Below, in pieces: positions 8,289-16,446 of a stretch of DNA of 53,863 bases. This stretch comes from Acidimicrobiia bacterium. Its GTDB lineage: Bacteria; Actinomycetota; Acidimicrobiia; Spongiisociales; UBA5794. The stretch covers positions 1 to 53,863 of the forward strand of contig JASJEG010000004.1 in NCBI GenBank assembly GCA_030064765.1, written 5' to 3'. The notes beneath the pieces were generated by a model, which was given only the letters and a program-made list of their open reading frames with translations, was not told where the DNA came from and did no database searches. The stretch's first letter is position 1. Each line of letters opens with the position of its first letter. Both the position numbers and the translations under genes were made by a program.

Positions 8289-8315
8289 TAATCGGAAGGT
8301 CAACTGCCGGCTTTA
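8289..8315 (-). promoter_or_regulatory. Sigma-28-like promoter of the diguanylate cyclase gene
   Basis: On the minus strand TAAA (8315-8312), 15 bp, then TCCGATTA (8296-8289). This is near the classical flagellar sigma consensus TAAA-N15-GCCGATAA with one -10 substitution. The start codon lies 7 nt downstream. Confidence 0.65.
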
Positions 8316-8380
8316 GCCTGTTTCTACCAGGCGGAGGTAGGCAGGACAGGGCGAATAGGCGGAGAAGAGGCCGGCCTGGC

Positions 8381-9118
8381 TCAGAACACAACCGGTACCG
8401 ACAGCGCCATTGGCTTGTCGAGCCGACCGGCGAGCACGAGGCAGAACTCGATTGCGTCCATCTCGATCTTCACGCCATCGTCGCCGACCCGGTAACCGCC
8501 GCCCGCCGGGCCGTCGAGCAGCAACTGGAACGGCTCACCGTGGCGTTCGGCCCACTCGACAACAACATCCTCGACGATGCGCCCATCATGCCCGCGGGTC
8601 AGCACCAGCTCGCGGCCGGTTGCCGCAGCTATGTCGATGCGGTGCATCCACTGGTCCCGGGTGTAGACCCGATCGACGAGGTGGCCCATGGTCATCCGAT
8701 AGCCGACGCCGGTTGGAATCGGGATCCGCCGTGCGAGTGCTGGTGTTCGCTGGCGTCCCTTGATGGCTGCCGGGGCGACCTCTTGCAGCTGAGCGATGAG
8801 CTCGGAGGGGGAGTGGTGTCTCCGGGCGTCCACCTGTACCGCATTGATGCCGTCGATGTCCTCGACGTCCTCCCGGATAGCTATCCGCTTCCCCTTGACG
8901 AGCTGGCGAACACTCTCGGCAACCGATGCGTTGGCCTCGGCGGCTCCCAGTAGGTGGGCCACCATGAGGTGTACGTCCCAGTCGTCGCAGACCGTCTGCG
9001 TCGCCCAATCGTCAGGGGTCAGCTCGCCGAGCAGCTCGAACAGGCGTTGGTACTCGGTGTTCGCCAGCCCGGCCATCTCGGTGCGGTCTATTGGTTCAAT
9101 CGTTGTTGCGTCCTTCAC
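8381..9118 (-). CDS. Mycothiol-dependent maleylpyruvate isomerase-like (DinB-fold) protein
   Basis: A 245-residue protein of the MDMPI/DinB-like metal-binding helical-bundle superfamily. The N-terminal motif DDWATQTVCDDWDVHLMVAHLLGAAEA carries the conserved W..C.DW....HL pattern, with a metal-ligand His. The start is the GTG at 9118, which overlaps the TetR stop as GTGA and is preceded by GGAGGGAG. Family members use mycothiol or act as thiol transferases, but many are uncharacterised, so the reaction is not assigned. Coupling to the TetR gene suggests it is that regulator's main target. Confidence 0.72.
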   Translation of the reverse strand: MKDATTIEPIDRTEMAGLANTEYQRLFELLGELTPDDWATQTVCDDWDVHLMVAHLLGAAEANASVAESVRQLVKGKRIAIREDVEDIDGINAVQVDARRHHSPSELIAQLQEVAPAAIKGRQRTPALARRIPIPTGVGYRMTMGHLVDRVYTRDQWMHRIDIAAATGRELVLTRGHDGRIVEDVVVEWAERHGEPFQLLLDGPAGGGYRVGDDGVKIEMDAIEFCLVLAGRLDKPMALSVPVVF

Positions 9119-9687
9119 GTGCTCTCCCTCCTCAGGAACATGTCTACTGCGGTTTCGATGAGGCGCAGCCAACGGTCGCCTCCGTGGTCATTGGCCACCT
9201 GCTGGCTCGCCAGGCCGCTGGTGAGCGCGGTCCACAGATCAAGCGACGGGCCATCACTGATGCCGACCCGACCCATGACCGAGCGCATATGCTCGTAGTT
9301 GTCGACTGCGGACGAATAGGCATCGGGCGACGGTTCCCATCCGGGTACCGCGTGCTGAAAGAGCAGCTGGAACCGCGCCGGGTCCTCGTCGCAGAACGCA
9401 ACAAAGTGACGGGCCGTCTCGATCAGCATGCTTCGTCGGTCGAGATCGGTCGGGAGGGATTCAAAGCGCACGCTCAGCTCGTGATTGCCCGCGATGAACA
9501 TGGCGTCGTGAATGGCGTCGTTGCCGGCGAAGTAGCCGTATAGCGAGCTCGGCGCCATCTCGAGGTGTGCCGCTATCTCCCTGACTCCCACCCGGCCCCA
9601 GCCCTGGGTCCTAGCGATCTCCCAGGCTGTTTCGATGATCGTGGCGCGAGTAGCCGCCCGACGGGATTCGACTCTTGCGGTGGCCAA
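9115..9687 (-). CDS. TetR-family repressor
   Basis: A 190-residue regulator. The N-terminal helix-turn-helix is ATRATIIETAWEIARTQGWGRVGVREIAAHLEMAPSSLYGYF (about residues 12-55), with the family SSLYGYF recognition-helix ending. The C-terminal helical domain is divergent and gives no ligand clue. The start is a TTG at 9687 with AAGGAG exactly 6 nt upstream; longer frames run through the putative operator. The operator (9708-9725 plus a third half-site) sits right upstream, so autoregulation is likely, together with the overlapping downstream gene. Confidence 0.85.
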   Translation of the reverse strand: MATARVESRRAATRATIIETAWEIARTQGWGRVGVREIAAHLEMAPSSLYGYFAGNDAIHDAMFIAGNHELSVRFESLPTDLDRRSMLIETARHFVAFCDEDPARFQLLFQHAVPGWEPSPDAYSSAVDNYEHMRSVMGRVGISDGPSLDLWTALTSGLASQQVANDHGGDRWLRLIETAVDMFLRREST

Positions 9688-9707
9688 GGCGCTCTCCTTA
9701 CTAACGG

Positions 9708-9733
9708 TGTTCGGTTTTCCGAACAGTGTTCGG
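9708..9733. promoter_or_regulatory. TetR operator: palindrome plus extra half-site
   Basis: TGTTCGG (9708-9714), TTTT, CCGAACA (9719-9725) is a perfect inverted repeat. A third copy of the half-site, TGTTCGG, follows at 9727-9733. It lies about 20 bp upstream of the TetR start and between TetR and the divergent SDR gene, so it could control both directions. Confidence 0.65.
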
Positions 9734-9834
9734 TATTCTGGCTGTCCCGGGTCCAAATGTCAAGACTTCTGCAAACGAGCGGGCCCAATCGTGGGCCGGT
9801 AGCCTGGCGGGAGCGACTGCACGGAGGGTGTGCA

Positions 9835-10596
9835 ATGGATATCGCAGGAGCGTCGGCAATCGTCACAGGAGGCGCATCAGGTCTGGGGGCGGCCACAGCG
9901 CGCCGGCTGTCTGCGGAAGGCGTGCGCCTGGTTCTCGTCGACCTCCAGGATGATCTCGGAGGCGTGGTCGCCGATCAGGTAGGCGGTACGTACGTGCACG
10001 CCGATGTGACCGACGTCGAGCAGGTGCAAGCCGCAGTGGACGCAGCGGCGCAGGCGGGTCCGCTGCGAATTCTGGTCAACTGCGCCGGGATCGCCCCGCC
10101 GGCGCGGACCCTGAATCGGGACGGAGAGCCGCATCCAATGTCACTCTTCGAGAAGGTTATCGCAGTCAACCTCGTCGGTTCCTTCAACTGCATTCGCCTG
10201 GCTGCGGCGGCGATGGCGGCAACCGAGCCCCTCGAAGACGGTGAGCGCGGTGCGATTGTCAATACGGCGTCGGTGGCGGCGTTTGATGGACAGATCGGTC
10301 AGGCGGCGTATTCGGCCTCGAAGGGTGGCATCGTCGGCATGACCTTGCCGATTGCCCGTGACCTCTCTGCAATCGGTGTCCGGGTCAACACGATTGCGCC
10401 GGGAATCATGGACACGCCACTACTGGCCGGGTTGCCGGAGCCGGCGAAGGAGTCGTTGGGCCAGCAGGTGCTCTATCCGAAGCGCCTCGGCACAACCGAC
10501 GAGTACGCCGAGACCGCCCAATTCCTGCTGACCCACTCATACATGAACGGGGAAACCGTCCGGATGGATGGCGGCATAAGGATGGCGCCGAAGTAG
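9835..10596 (+). CDS. Short-chain dehydrogenase, 3-hydroxyacyl-CoA dehydrogenase type-2-like
   Basis: A 253-residue classical SDR. It has the NAD-binding TGGASGLG (about residues 11-18), the acidic DLQ after beta-2 (favouring NAD(H)), NCAGIAPP, a catalytic Ser in NTASVAAFDG, and YSASKGG with the catalytic Tyr and Lys. The loop GEPHPMSLFEKVIAVNLVGSFNCIRLAA and the C-terminus RMDGGIRMAPK resemble type-2 3-hydroxyacyl-CoA/17-beta-hydroxysteroid dehydrogenases. The start at 9835 is supported by GGAG about 9 nt upstream. It is divergent from TetR and may be one of its targets; fatty-acid or short-chain acyl-CoA oxidation is the most likely pathway. Confidence 0.88.
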   Translation: MDIAGASAIVTGGASGLGAATARRLSAEGVRLVLVDLQDDLGGVVADQVGGTYVHADVTDVEQVQAAVDAAAQAGPLRILVNCAGIAPPARTLNRDGEPHPMSLFEKVIAVNLVGSFNCIRLAAAAMAATEPLEDGERGAIVNTASVAAFDGQIGQAAYSASKGGIVGMTLPIARDLSAIGVRVNTIAPGIMDTPLLAGLPEPAKESLGQQVLYPKRLGTTDEYAETAQFLLTHSYMNGETVRMDGGIRMAPK

Positions 10597-10711
10597 CCCA
10601 CAGCGTCGATCGTGACCGATTTCGGGCATACGGCCGACTGACATCATCTAGAGTTCCGCGGATGTTGTCCAAGATGCTCAATCCGTGGCGTTGCCTGCCG
10701 ACTGGTAGTGC

Positions 10712-11500
10712 ATGAAGCCGGTCATTGCCGTTTCGGCTCAGCAGGCGGTCTCGACGACCAAGCACTACGGGGATCAGCGGATCACCAGTCTGTACGACCT
10801 GTACGTCACCGCCATTCAGCAAGCGGGGGGGCTACCGGTCGTGCTCGCGCATGGGGAACCGGTTGACGTACCGCGCCTGCTCGATCGGTTCGACGCCCTT
10901 GTGCTGCCCGGTGGCGGCGACATTGACCCCACTTCGTACGGGGACGTTCCGCAGACCGACACCCTGTACGGCATGCGACCGGAATCCGACCTGTTCGAGG
11001 TTGCGCTAGTACGCGAGGCGGCGAAGCGCCAGATGCCCATCCTCGGGATCTGCCGCGGTCTGCAGGTCATCAACGTTGCCTTCGGGGGGACTCTCCATCA
11101 GGATCTGCCGGAGCATCCGCAAGATCTCGCCGGACGCGCATTTGCCCCGCACTATCGCACCGACGTTGCCCCCGGTTCCCGGCTGCACGAGGTGGTGGGT
11201 CGGAACGAGATTGTCGTCAACTCGCTACACCATCAGGGAGTCAAGGATGTCGGCGAAGGGTTGCAGGTGGTCGCAACCGCCAACGACGGCGTTGTCGAGT
11301 CGCTCGAGCCCGAGAACCCGGCGTGGGACATGCTGGCCGTGCAATGGCATCCCGAGTGTCTGCACAAGGATCACGCCACCGCCCTGTTCAATTGGCTCGT
11401 TGCCGCTGCTGCGATGAAGGCGACCCAACACGATCTGCACTCGCTCACCGAGTCGGTTCGTGTCATTCCGGTCAAGAGGAAGACCGCAGCAGCTTCGTAG
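10712..11500 (+). CDS. Class-I glutamine amidotransferase-like hydrolase (peptidase C26, PuuD-like)
   Basis: A 262-residue C26-family protein. LVLPGGGDIDPTSYGD, the nucleophile elbow LGICRGLQVINVAFGG (Cys114), SLHHQGVKDVG and AVQWHPE (His213, Glu215) form the Cys-His-Glu triad. The best-known members hydrolyse gamma-glutamyl-GABA (PuuD) in polyamine breakdown. Here the neighbours are an SDR and purine-oxidation genes rather than polyamine genes, so the substrate remains open; it could remove a gamma-glutamyl group from an amine. An extra C-terminal tail of about 35 residues (KATQHDLHSLTESVRVIPVK) follows the domain. Confidence 0.85.
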   Translation: MKPVIAVSAQQAVSTTKHYGDQRITSLYDLYVTAIQQAGGLPVVLAHGEPVDVPRLLDRFDALVLPGGGDIDPTSYGDVPQTDTLYGMRPESDLFEVALVREAAKRQMPILGICRGLQVINVAFGGTLHQDLPEHPQDLAGRAFAPHYRTDVAPGSRLHEVVGRNEIVVNSLHHQGVKDVGEGLQVVATANDGVVESLEPENPAWDMLAVQWHPECLHKDHATALFNWLVAAAAMKATQHDLHSLTESVRVIPVKRKTAAAS

Positions 11501-11539
11501 ATCGAGCCGCATTCGATTCAGAACGCTAACTTTGCTCCT

Positions 11540-12907
11540 ATGAGCACTCTTCTGATCAAGCATGCGCAAGTAGTAGCGACGATGGATGGGGAGCGGCGGG
11601 AGATCCCGGATGGTGCGATGCTCGTTGAGGAGGGATTCATCTCCCGGGTTGGTCCGAGCGAGGACCTTCCCGACACAGCCGACGAGGTGCTCGATCTCTC
11701 TGGGCACCTGGTCTTGCCCGGGTTCATCAACACCCACCATCACTTCTATCAGACTCTGACCCGTGCCGTTCCCGGTGCCCAGGACGCCGGGCTCTTCGAC
11801 TGGCTGCGCACCCTGTATCCGATATGGGCCCGCATGACTGCCGAGCATGTCTGGGTTTCGACCCAGGTGGCCCTTGCCGAGTTGGCTCTCTCCGGGTGCA
11901 CGACCGCCTTCGATCACCTCTATCTGTTCCCCAACGATTCCCGGCTCGACGACGAGATCGAAGCGGCTCGGGAGATAGGTCTGCGCCTCCACGCCTCCCG
12001 CGGCTCGATGTCGTTGGGGGAGAGCGACGGAGGCCTCCCGCCCGACTCAGTTGTGGAAACCGATTCGGCGATCCTCGCAGATACCCAGCGGCTGATTGAG
12101 ACGTATCACGATGGTCGGCCGGGTTCGATGACTCAGGTCGTAGTTGCCCCCTGTTCGCCCTTCAGCGTCACCACCGAAATCATGCGGGACAGCGCCGCGC
12201 TGGCACGCCAGTTCGGAGTCACGATGCATACCCATCTCGCCGAAACGATGGATGAGGAGGAGTTCTGCATCTCGACGTACGGTCGTCGACCTATCGAGCT
12301 CATGGAAGACCTCGATTGGATGGGCGACGACGTCTGGTTTGCCCACAGCGTCTTCATCAACGACTCCGAGATCCAGCGCATGTCCGGAACTCGGACCGGA
12401 GTTGCCCACTGTCCATCCTCGAACATGCGCCTCGCCTCCGGGATTGCCCCGGTGCGCAAGTACCTCGAAGCCGGAGTGCCGACCGGCTTGGGGGTCGACG
12501 GATCGGCAAGCAACGATGGCAGCCACCTCCTCGGCGAAGCGAGGATGGCGATGTTGCTCGCCCGCCTCGATGCGGCGCCCAATCAGAGCGGCGGCGGGCT
12601 CATGACCGCCCGGACCGCAATCGAGCTCGCCACCCGGGGCGGTGCCGAGGTGCTGCGGCGCTCCGATCTCGGTTCGCTCGAGCCGGGCAAGGCGGCCGAC
12701 TTCATCGCCATTGACCTGAGCCGCCTCGAGTACGCAGGAGCACTGCACGATCCGGTTGCGGCGGCCATGCTGGCCGCTCCGGTCAACGTTGATTTCAACT
12801 ATGTCGGTGGTCGTCCGGTTGTCGTGAACGGCGAGCTCGTCACCATGGAGCTCGAGCCGCTGATCGAGCGGCACAATCAGCTGGCTGCGACGCTGCTCGA
12901 CAGCTGA
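11540..12907 (+). CDS. 8-oxoguanine deaminase (amidohydrolase)
   Basis: A 455-residue metal-dependent amidohydrolase of the TrzN/ATZ/8-oxoguanine deaminase type. It has the metal-binding HxH (His66, His68 in FINTHHHFYQT), MHTHLAET (His230/His232, Glu235), FAHSVF (His269) and LGVDGSASND (Asp320). The segment RGSMSLGESDGGLPPDSVVE is characteristic of the 8-oxoguanine deaminase group, which converts 8-oxoguanine to urate and ammonia. That fits the downstream xanthine dehydrogenase, whose product is also urate. Transcribed in the same direction as the molybdenum hydroxylase genes, with a 46-bp gap. Confidence 0.88.
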   Translation: MSTLLIKHAQVVATMDGERREIPDGAMLVEEGFISRVGPSEDLPDTADEVLDLSGHLVLPGFINTHHHFYQTLTRAVPGAQDAGLFDWLRTLYPIWARMTAEHVWVSTQVALAELALSGCTTAFDHLYLFPNDSRLDDEIEAAREIGLRLHASRGSMSLGESDGGLPPDSVVETDSAILADTQRLIETYHDGRPGSMTQVVVAPCSPFSVTTEIMRDSAALARQFGVTMHTHLAETMDEEEFCISTYGRRPIELMEDLDWMGDDVWFAHSVFINDSEIQRMSGTRTGVAHCPSSNMRLASGIAPVRKYLEAGVPTGLGVDGSASNDGSHLLGEARMAMLLARLDAAPNQSGGGLMTARTAIELATRGGAEVLRRSDLGSLEPGKAADFIAIDLSRLEYAGALHDPVAAAMLAAPVNVDFNYVGGRPVVVNGELVTMELEPLIERHNQLAATLLDS

Positions 12908-12953
12908 GTAGCCCGATGCCCACCGTTTACAATCAGTAAAGAGGAGGTGCCGA

Positions 12954-13760
12954 GTGGAGATCACCCGTCCGACAAGTCTCAGTGAAGCCCTCGATGCACG
13001 AGCGCAGGATCCCGGTGCCGATTTGCTCGCCGGTGGTACGGATCTGATGGTCGAGGTCAATTTTGGTCTCGCCAAGCCCGAGCACGTTATCGCTCTCCGG
13101 CGCATTGATGAGATAGGCGAAGTCGAGGACCGGCGCATCGGCGCCGGCGTTACCTGGGCCCGACTGGAGGAGAGCGACCATCGCGCGCTCGCCCAGCTGT
13201 CGCGAACGGTCGGCTCACCGCAGATCAGGGCTGCAGGCACCATTGGCGGGAACATCGGCACGGCGAGCCCCGCCGGAGACGGGTTGCCCTGGCTGGCTGC
13301 CGTCGATGCCGAGATCGAAGTGGCCTCGCAGGCACGCGGTACCCGTCGCCTGCGCTGGGATGAGTTCTTCACCGGCGTGAAGCGAAATGCGCTCGAACCG
13401 GACGAGGTGATTGTGGCCGCAGTCCTGCCTGAGCGTGTTCCTTCCAACCAGCACTTCGCCAAGATCGGGCAACGCAGTGCGATGGTCATCTCTACAGTCT
13501 CCGCAGTCGTTGTTCGCGACGATGACGGTTCGGTTCGTGTCGCTCTCGGATCGGTGGCTCCGACCCCAATCCGAGCGCTTGCAGCGGAGCAGTTGATCAA
13601 CGAGAACCCGCAACCCACCGACGAGGTGCTGGCGGAGTTTGCGCGGACGGTGTCTGCCGAAGTCACTCCTATTACCGATCACCGCTCTACCGAGTCCTAT
13701 CGACGGCATGCCGCCGGTGTTCTAGCGCGGAGGCTTCTCGAAAGGTGCCTTGCATCATGA
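12954..13760 (+). CDS. Xanthine dehydrogenase-type FAD-binding subunit
   Basis: A 268-residue CoxM/XdhB-type FAD subunit of a molybdenum hydroxylase. It starts at a GTG with GAGGAGG 6-7 nt upstream. FAD-binding signatures are LLAGGTDLMVEV (about residues 23-34) and the second pyrophosphate loop RAAGTIGGNIGTASPAGD (about 90-107). It passes electrons from the 2Fe-2S centres to NAD or another acceptor. The stop overlaps the ATG of the iron-sulfur subunit (ATGA). A short inverted repeat TTTAC-N5-GTAAA at 12926-12940 lies in the leader. Confidence 0.9.
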   Translation: MEITRPTSLSEALDARAQDPGADLLAGGTDLMVEVNFGLAKPEHVIALRRIDEIGEVEDRRIGAGVTWARLEESDHRALAQLSRTVGSPQIRAAGTIGGNIGTASPAGDGLPWLAAVDAEIEVASQARGTRRLRWDEFFTGVKRNALEPDEVIVAAVLPERVPSNQHFAKIGQRSAMVISTVSAVVVRDDDGSVRVALGSVAPTPIRALAAEQLINENPQPTDEVLAEFARTVSAEVTPITDHRSTESYRRHAAGVLARRLLERCLAS

Positions 13761-14218
13761 TTGTGAGCTTCACTGTCAACGGAGAAGAGCGGATCGCCAA
13801 CGTCTCCGGCCCCGAAAGCCTGCTCACGGTGCTGCGTGAGGAACTGGGCCTACCCGGCTCCAAGAACGCGTGTGAGCAGGGGGAATGCGGGTCGTGCGCC
13901 GTGGTTCTCGACGGGGCCGTTGTCACCTCGTGTCTCGTGATGGCCGCCGACTGCGAGGGCTCCGAGGTCACAACTGTCGAAGGCATCGGCAGCGATCGGG
14001 AGCTTCATGCGGTTCAGCAGGCGCTGCTCGATCACGGCGCGGTGCAATGCGGCTTCTGCACCCCCGGGTTTGTCGTAACGGCAGCCCATTTGTTCGAAGA
14101 GAACCCACACCCGTCCTCTGATGAGATCAAGGAAGCGCTCTCCGGCAACATCTGCCGCTGTACCGGGTACGGCGCCATCGCCAGAGCGCTGGAGGAACTA
14201 GCGGAGGGGACAGCATGA
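13757..14218 (+). CDS. Xanthine dehydrogenase-type 2Fe-2S subunit
   Basis: A 153-residue iron-sulfur subunit. The plant-type ferredoxin cluster ligands are C39, C44, C47 and C59 (CEQGECGSC...C). The helical second cluster uses C98, C101, C133 and C135 (QCGFC...NICRC). All eight cysteines of the family are present. The start used is the ATG at 13757, overlapping the FAD subunit's stop; a frame extending 12 nt further upstream is less likely. The gene ends in a second ATGA overlap with the large subunit. Confidence 0.93.
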   Translation: MIVSFTVNGEERIANVSGPESLLTVLREELGLPGSKNACEQGECGSCAVVLDGAVVTSCLVMAADCEGSEVTTVEGIGSDRELHAVQQALLDHGAVQCGFCTPGFVVTAAHLFEENPHPSSDEIKEALSGNICRCTGYGAIARALEELAEGTA

Positions 14219-16440
14219 CCACTTCTCCCATCACCAGGAAGAGGGTCCGTGGCGGTGTCGGCGATTCGCCGCTCCGTATCGACGGCATCCCCAAGGTCAC
14301 GGGCAACTTCGCCTACGCCTCCGACCTGTACGCAGACGGGATGCTCTGGGCCGCGACGCTACGCAGCCCACATGCCCGAGCCCGGATCACGAAGTTGGAC
14401 ACCGCCCCCGCCTATGCGGTTGGTGGTGTCGTGCTGGTGCTCACTCAGGAGGACGTCGTCGGTCGCCCCGGTTTTGGCATGCATGTTCCCGATCAACCGG
14501 TATTTGCCGACGGCGAGTGCAACTACTGGGGCGAGCCCATCGCCGTGGTTGTTGCGTCCGATCTTCCCACCGCCAAGCTGGGTGTTGAGGCGATCGATGT
14601 CGAGTTCGAGGAACTCGAACCGCTTACCGACATGGAGGAAGCCGATGCCCGCGACTCGCAGACACGGCGGATGAAGATCCGTCGGGGTGATCGTGATGTT
14701 GAAGGCGCGGTTGTTGTCGAGGGGTACTACGAAGTGGGGCAGCAGGATCAGGCGCCGCTCGGCAATGAGGCCGGTCTTGCCATACCCGATGGTGATGGCG
14801 GTGTTGACCTGTATGCGGTCTCGCAATGGGTGCACAGCGACCATTGGCAGATCTACCCGTGTCTCGACATCGAACCGGAACAGGTCCGTTGCCATCCGGT
14901 GGGGATGGGCGGCGCCTTTGGTGCGCGCGAGGACGTGAGCATGCACATCCACCTGTGCATGGCCGCGTTGCGCACCGGTCGTCCCATCAAGATGATGTAC
15001 GACCGCGCTGAGTCGTTCGTCGGTCATGTGCATCGCCATCCGGCCCGTATGTGGTACCGGCATGAAGCCGATAACCAAGGCAGGCTGGTCAAGGTCGAGG
15101 CCCGTCTGATCCTCGATGGCGGCGCCTACGAGTCCTCGTCAAATGCGGTCATCGCCAATGCTGCGTACTTTGCGGTCGGCCCGTACCGTTGCGACAACGT
15201 TTTCGTCGATGCCGTAGCCGCCAAGACCAACAACCCGCCCGCCGGGGCGATGCGTGGATTTGGTGGTGTGCAGACTGCGTTCGCACACGAATCTCAGATG
15301 GACAAGCTGGCCGCCGAGCTAGGGCTTGACCCGTTGGAGATCAGGCTGCGCAATGCACTTGGCCGCGGCGATGCCCTGAATACCTCCGGTCAACTGATTG
15401 AGGGCTCGCTACCGACTGCCGAACTCATCAACGAGCTCGACGCCATGCCATTGGCGGAGCCACTCGATTCGGATGATGCTCGTCACCTTCCGGGCGGGAC
15501 CGGGCTGACCACCGATCCCCGACACGTCCGGCGCGGCGTTGGCTACGGAGTCACCCTCAAGAACCTGGCGTTCTCCGAAGCCTTCGATGACTACAGCGAC
15601 GTGCGGATCGTGCTCAGCCCGATCGGTGTCGAGGTGTACACCGCCGCAGCCGAGGTCGGTCAGGGAATGGTGACCATCATTCAGCAGCTCGCCCGTGAGG
15701 TGCTGCAGATCGAGCAAGTCGCAGTGGTGTGGGCCGACACCGGTGTTATCGGGTCCGCAGGTTCCACTTCGGCGTCACGGCAGACCCAGATGACCGGGGG
15801 CGCCACCCACCAGTGCGCCATCGAACTGCGGGAACAGATTCTCGCCGAGTTCGGTGGTGACGACCTCTCCGGCGAGGGCGTGTGGAAGGACGGTGAGCTG
15901 ATAGTCACCCTCCACGAGGTCTGCGAATCGGGCCCGCGCGAGCACGAGATCCGCTACCGACATCCCGAGACCTTCGCCACCGACGAGAACGGTCAGGGAG
16001 ATGCTCATCCCGCCTGGGCGGTGGCCGCCCACCGGGCCGTAGTTGATGTGGATCCCGAGCTCGGGCTGGTGCGGGTGGTGCAGATCGACGCGGTGCACGA
16101 TGTCGGCCGGCTGCTGAATCCCGTCGCCGCGCTCGGGCAGATCGAGGGTGGGACCCTGCAGGGCGTGGGTCTGGCGACGCTCGAGGAGTTGGTTCTCGAT
16201 AGGGGTGTCATCAAGAACGCCAACTTCACCGACTACCTGCTGCCTACCTTCCTCGATGCTCCGCACGTGGAGGTGAAGTGGGTCGAAGAACCGGAGCGCT
16301 GGGGGCCGCTGGGCGCCAAGGGAATCGGGGAACCACCCACCATCTCAGCGGGACCTGCAGTTGCCGCCGCGATCAGAAATGCCATCGGGGCCGATCTGAT
16401 CCGGGTGCCGATCCTGCCGCAGCACATCGTGGGCGCATAG
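14215..16440 (+). CDS. Xanthine dehydrogenase-type molybdenum-binding large subunit
   Basis: A 741-residue Moco-binding subunit. The N-terminal hammerhead domain (about 15-130) is followed by molybdopterin-binding segments GMGGAFGARED (about 240), GAMRGFGGVQ and VGQGMVTIIQQ. The base Glu sits in GAKGIGEPPT (Glu706), equivalent to the catalytic Glu of xanthine oxidoreductase. Size and order (FAD, Fe-S, Mo) match bacterial PucC/E/D-type xanthine dehydrogenases. Hydroxylation of hypoxanthine/xanthine to urate is the likely reaction because 8-oxoguanine deaminase is next door, but other azaheterocycles or aldehydes cannot be excluded. Ends only 6 bp from a convergent kinase gene. Confidence 0.9.
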   Translation: MTTSPITRKRVRGGVGDSPLRIDGIPKVTGNFAYASDLYADGMLWAATLRSPHARARITKLDTAPAYAVGGVVLVLTQEDVVGRPGFGMHVPDQPVFADGECNYWGEPIAVVVASDLPTAKLGVEAIDVEFEELEPLTDMEEADARDSQTRRMKIRRGDRDVEGAVVVEGYYEVGQQDQAPLGNEAGLAIPDGDGGVDLYAVSQWVHSDHWQIYPCLDIEPEQVRCHPVGMGGAFGAREDVSMHIHLCMAALRTGRPIKMMYDRAESFVGHVHRHPARMWYRHEADNQGRLVKVEARLILDGGAYESSSNAVIANAAYFAVGPYRCDNVFVDAVAAKTNNPPAGAMRGFGGVQTAFAHESQMDKLAAELGLDPLEIRLRNALGRGDALNTSGQLIEGSLPTAELINELDAMPLAEPLDSDDARHLPGGTGLTTDPRHVRRGVGYGVTLKNLAFSEAFDDYSDVRIVLSPIGVEVYTAAAEVGQGMVTIIQQLAREVLQIEQVAVVWADTGVIGSAGSTSASRQTQMTGGATHQCAIELREQILAEFGGDDLSGEGVWKDGELIVTLHEVCESGPREHEIRYRHPETFATDENGQGDAHPAWAVAAHRAVVDVDPELGLVRVVQIDAVHDVGRLLNPVAALGQIEGGTLQGVGLATLEELVLDRGVIKNANFTDYLLPTFLDAPHVEVKWVEEPERWGPLGAKGIGEPPTISAGPAVAAAIRNAIGADLIRVPILPQHIVGA

Positions 16441-16446
16441 GCGAGG

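Noticed and set aside
10597-10711. GCCGACTG near 10660 as a sigma-28 site before the C26 hydrolase gene
   Set aside because: The position 15 bp upstream reads GACC, not a TTAA-type box, and the gene has no motility link.
12926-12940. TTTAC-N5-GTAAA before the xanthine dehydrogenase genes as an operator
   Set aside because: Only 5-bp arms and no candidate regulator adjacent; kept as a remark in the gene entry.
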